Source of the DNA: Hyphomicrobiaceae bacterium UBA4460
Lineage (GTDB): Bacteria; Pseudomonadota; Alphaproteobacteria; Rhizobiales; Methyloligellaceae
Direction: 5' to 3'
DNA length: 5,751 nucleotides
Assembly (NCBI GenBank): GCA_002390155.1
Contig: DGOS01000094.1
Span: 4,677-10,427, forward strand
Below, one piece after another: positions 4,441 to 5,751 of the stretch. Both the position numbers and the translations under genes were made by a program. The notes under the pieces are model-generated. The model saw only the letters and a list, made by a program, of their open reading frames with translations, was not told the DNA's origin and ran no database searches. Position 1 is the stretch's first letter. Each line of letters opens with the position of its first letter.

Positions 4441-4899
4441 ATGAGAAAATCAAAGTACACGCCCGGCGGGTTCGACCTTGCCGTCAGGCGCGCAACCGCG
4501 GGCAAGGGCCTGTTTGCGCAAGAGCCCATCCCAAAGGGTGCCTGCATCATCGAATATGTCGGGCCCACGCTGACCGAAGAGGAAGAGGAAACGAGCCGTA
4601 GCCGCTACCTGTTCGAGGTCACGCCCAATAAGACGATCGACGGCTGGAACAAGCTGAACACGGCCCGCTACATCAACCATTCCTGCCGGCCGAACTGTGA
4701 GGTCGAGATCCGTAAAGGCCGCGTATGGGTGATGGCGAGACGCAACATCAAGCCGGGAGAAGAGCTCGCCTACAATTACGGCAAGAACTATGTCGAGTCG
4801 TTCATCAAGCCCATCGGCTGTCGCTGCGCCAAGTGCCGGCCGGCACTGCACGCCGCCAACGGCGACCGCGTTAAAGCGAAGATGAAAAATGGCGCTTGA
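4441..4899 (+). CDS. Compact SET-domain protein-lysine methyltransferase
   Basis: This 152-residue protein is essentially one SET domain plus a post-SET tail. Visible motifs are GKGLFA (21-26) at the cofactor-binding start, YINHSCRPNC (77-86) holding the Asn-His that contact S-adenosylmethionine, and GEELAYNYG (106-114) with the catalytic-type tyrosines. CRCAKC (127-132) resembles the zinc-binding post-SET cysteines that work with the cysteine of NHSC in eukaryotic enzymes. The family transfers methyl groups to protein lysines; the substrate here is unknown, with histone-like or ribosomal proteins as guesses. A basic tail (about 137-150) might aid nucleic-acid or ribosome contact. The ATG at 4441 has only a close GAGG (4435-4438), so translation may be weak. 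An in-frame GTG at 4366 would add 25 residues unrelated to SET and lies inside the leader hairpin. Its end overlaps the convergent oxidoreductase gene by 29 bases. Confidence 0.93.
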   Translation: MRKSKYTPGGFDLAVRRATAGKGLFAQEPIPKGACIIEYVGPTLTEEEEETSRSRYLFEVTPNKTIDGWNKLNTARYINHSCRPNCEVEIRKGRVWVMARRNIKPGEELAYNYGKNYVESFIKPIGCRCAKCRPALHAANGDRVKAKMKNGA

Positions 4900-5751
4900 G
4901 GTCGGCGAGGATCACCTTCGCCGCGTTGTGACCGGGCGCGCCGGTCACGCCACCACCGGGATGAGCGCCCGCGCCGCAGTGGTATAGCCCGCGCAAGGGT
5001 CCGCGATAGTCCGCATAGCCCAGCATGGGCCGCGCGGAGAACAACTGGTTCAGCGACAGCGCGCCGTGGAAGATGTCGCCTCCGACGAGACCGAACTCAC
5101 GTTCCAGATCGAGAGGCGTTAGAGCCTGGCGCGCGATCACGCTCTTCGCGAAGCCGGGTGCATATTCATCCACCGTCGCAATCATGAGATCGGCCACCTC
5201 ATCGCGCGCGTCGTCCCAACTGCGGCCATCGCCAAGTTCCGGTGCCACATGCTGACAGAACAGGCTTGCGACATGGGCGCCGGACGGCGCGAGACTGTCG
5301 TCGAGCGTCGAGGGAATGAGCATTTCGATAATGGGCACGCGGCTCCAGCCATGGGCGCGCGCGTCCCGATAGGCTTGGTCCATATAGGCCAAGCTCGGAC
5401 CGATGATGATGCCGGCACCGTGATGGGGGCCCGCAGTTCTTCCCGGCAACGCGGTGAAGCTCGGCAGCTCCGACAGCGCAACATTCATGCGGAACGTGCC
5501 TGAGCAGCATTTGAAGCGTTCCATGCGTTCGGAGAACGCGCGCGGCAGCGCATCTTTCGACGTCAGCTGTGTGTAGAGCAGTTTGAGATTGACGTTGGCG
5601 GCAAGGGCACGGCCCTTGATCACTTGCCCGTTTCTTAAGGCAACGCCCACGGCCCTGCCCTGCTCGATCACCAGTTCGGCGACCTCGGCGTCCGTTTCGA
5701 TGTCGACGCCGCACGCTGCGGCGGAGCTCGCCATGGCTTGGGTGATCGCAC
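4871..5751 (-). CDS. FAD-dependent oxidoreductase, PYROXD2/phytoene-desaturase-like, C-terminal part only
   Basis: The gene runs off the right edge, so only the C-terminal 293 or so residues are seen, out of about 520-540 usual for the family. The N-terminal FAD-binding GxGxxG is outside the window. The visible part begins AITQAMASSAAACGVDI, the middle of the FAD domain; the ATG at 5734 is internal to this, not a start. The family C-terminal signature is clear: GALSLNQLFSARPMLGY, then YHCGAGAHPGGGVTGAPG and HNAAKVI close to the end, the second of these completing the FAD site. Relatives oxidise or isomerise polyenes or other hydrophobic substrates, or have no known substrate, so carotenoid synthesis cannot be claimed: no other crt gene is in view. 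The TAA at 4873-4871 falls inside the SET-domain gene, giving a 29-base convergent overlap. Confidence 0.93.
   Translation of the reverse strand, partial: AITQAMASSAAACGVDIETDAEVAELVIEQGRAVGVALRNGQVIKGRALAANVNLKLLYTQLTSKDALPRAFSERMERFKCCSGTFRMNVALSELPSFTALPGRTAGPHHGAGIIIGPSLAYMDQAYRDARAHGWSRVPIIEMLIPSTLDDSLAPSGAHVASLFCQHVAPELGDGRSWDDARDEVADLMIATVDEYAPGFAKSVIARQALTPLDLEREFGLVGGDIFHGALSLNQLFSARPMLGYADYRGPLRGLYHCGAGAHPGGGVTGAPGHNAAKVILADLKRHFSSSL

Noticed and set aside
4450..4851. Minus-strand frame opposite the SET-domain gene
   Set aside because: The SET motifs on the plus strand are unmistakable, and the minus frame has no domain signature.
4871..5751. A carotenoid biosynthesis cluster
   Set aside because: Only the C-terminal half of one phytoene-desaturase-like oxidoreductase is present, and this superfamily has many non-carotenoid members; no other crt-type gene is in the window.

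Overview
The window looks like chromosome of a GC-rich alphaproteobacterium, most likely in the Hyphomicrobiales (Rhizobiales). This is inferred from protein style: an HdeA-family periplasmic protein, a small glycine-rich membrane protein, a compact bacterial SET-domain protein, a PYROXD2/phytoene-desaturase-like oxidoreductase and a DsbA-like protein with a CxWA active site. I see no tRNA, rRNA, insertion sequence, CRISPR array or phage gene. The density is ordinary: no gap exceeds 300 bases, and the longest gene-free stretch is 3761-4000.

Left part, plus strand (about 1-1556): a single-pass membrane/coiled-coil protein of unknown function that uses a TTG start, then a DsbA-like thioredoxin-fold protein, then a 65-residue helical protein. 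All three read the same way with short gaps. A perfect 16-bp palindrome follows the first stop codon.

Middle part, minus strand (3760 down to 1581): an MscS-type mechanosensitive channel with a long periplasmic N-terminus, an HdeA-family acid-stress chaperone whose Shine-Dalgarno overlaps the channel's stop codon, and a small multi-pass membrane protein. These look like one envelope-stress unit (osmotic plus acid/periplasmic stress), with a plausible sigma70-like promoter and a tandem 10-bp repeat upstream of the channel gene.

Right part: a minus-strand glycine-zipper-type membrane protein with a likely terminator behind it; a divergent plus-strand SET-domain protein methyltransferase with a long hairpin in its leader; and the C-terminal half of a minus-strand FAD-dependent oxidoreductase whose 3' end overlaps the SET gene tail-to-tail by 29 bp. 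Its 5' end lies beyond the right edge.

I did not find a clear, self-contained new system. The best leads are the channel-chaperone-membrane protein operon with its altered pore helix, the SET methyltransferase with its structured leader and overlapping convergent neighbour, and the single-cysteine DsbA-like protein.
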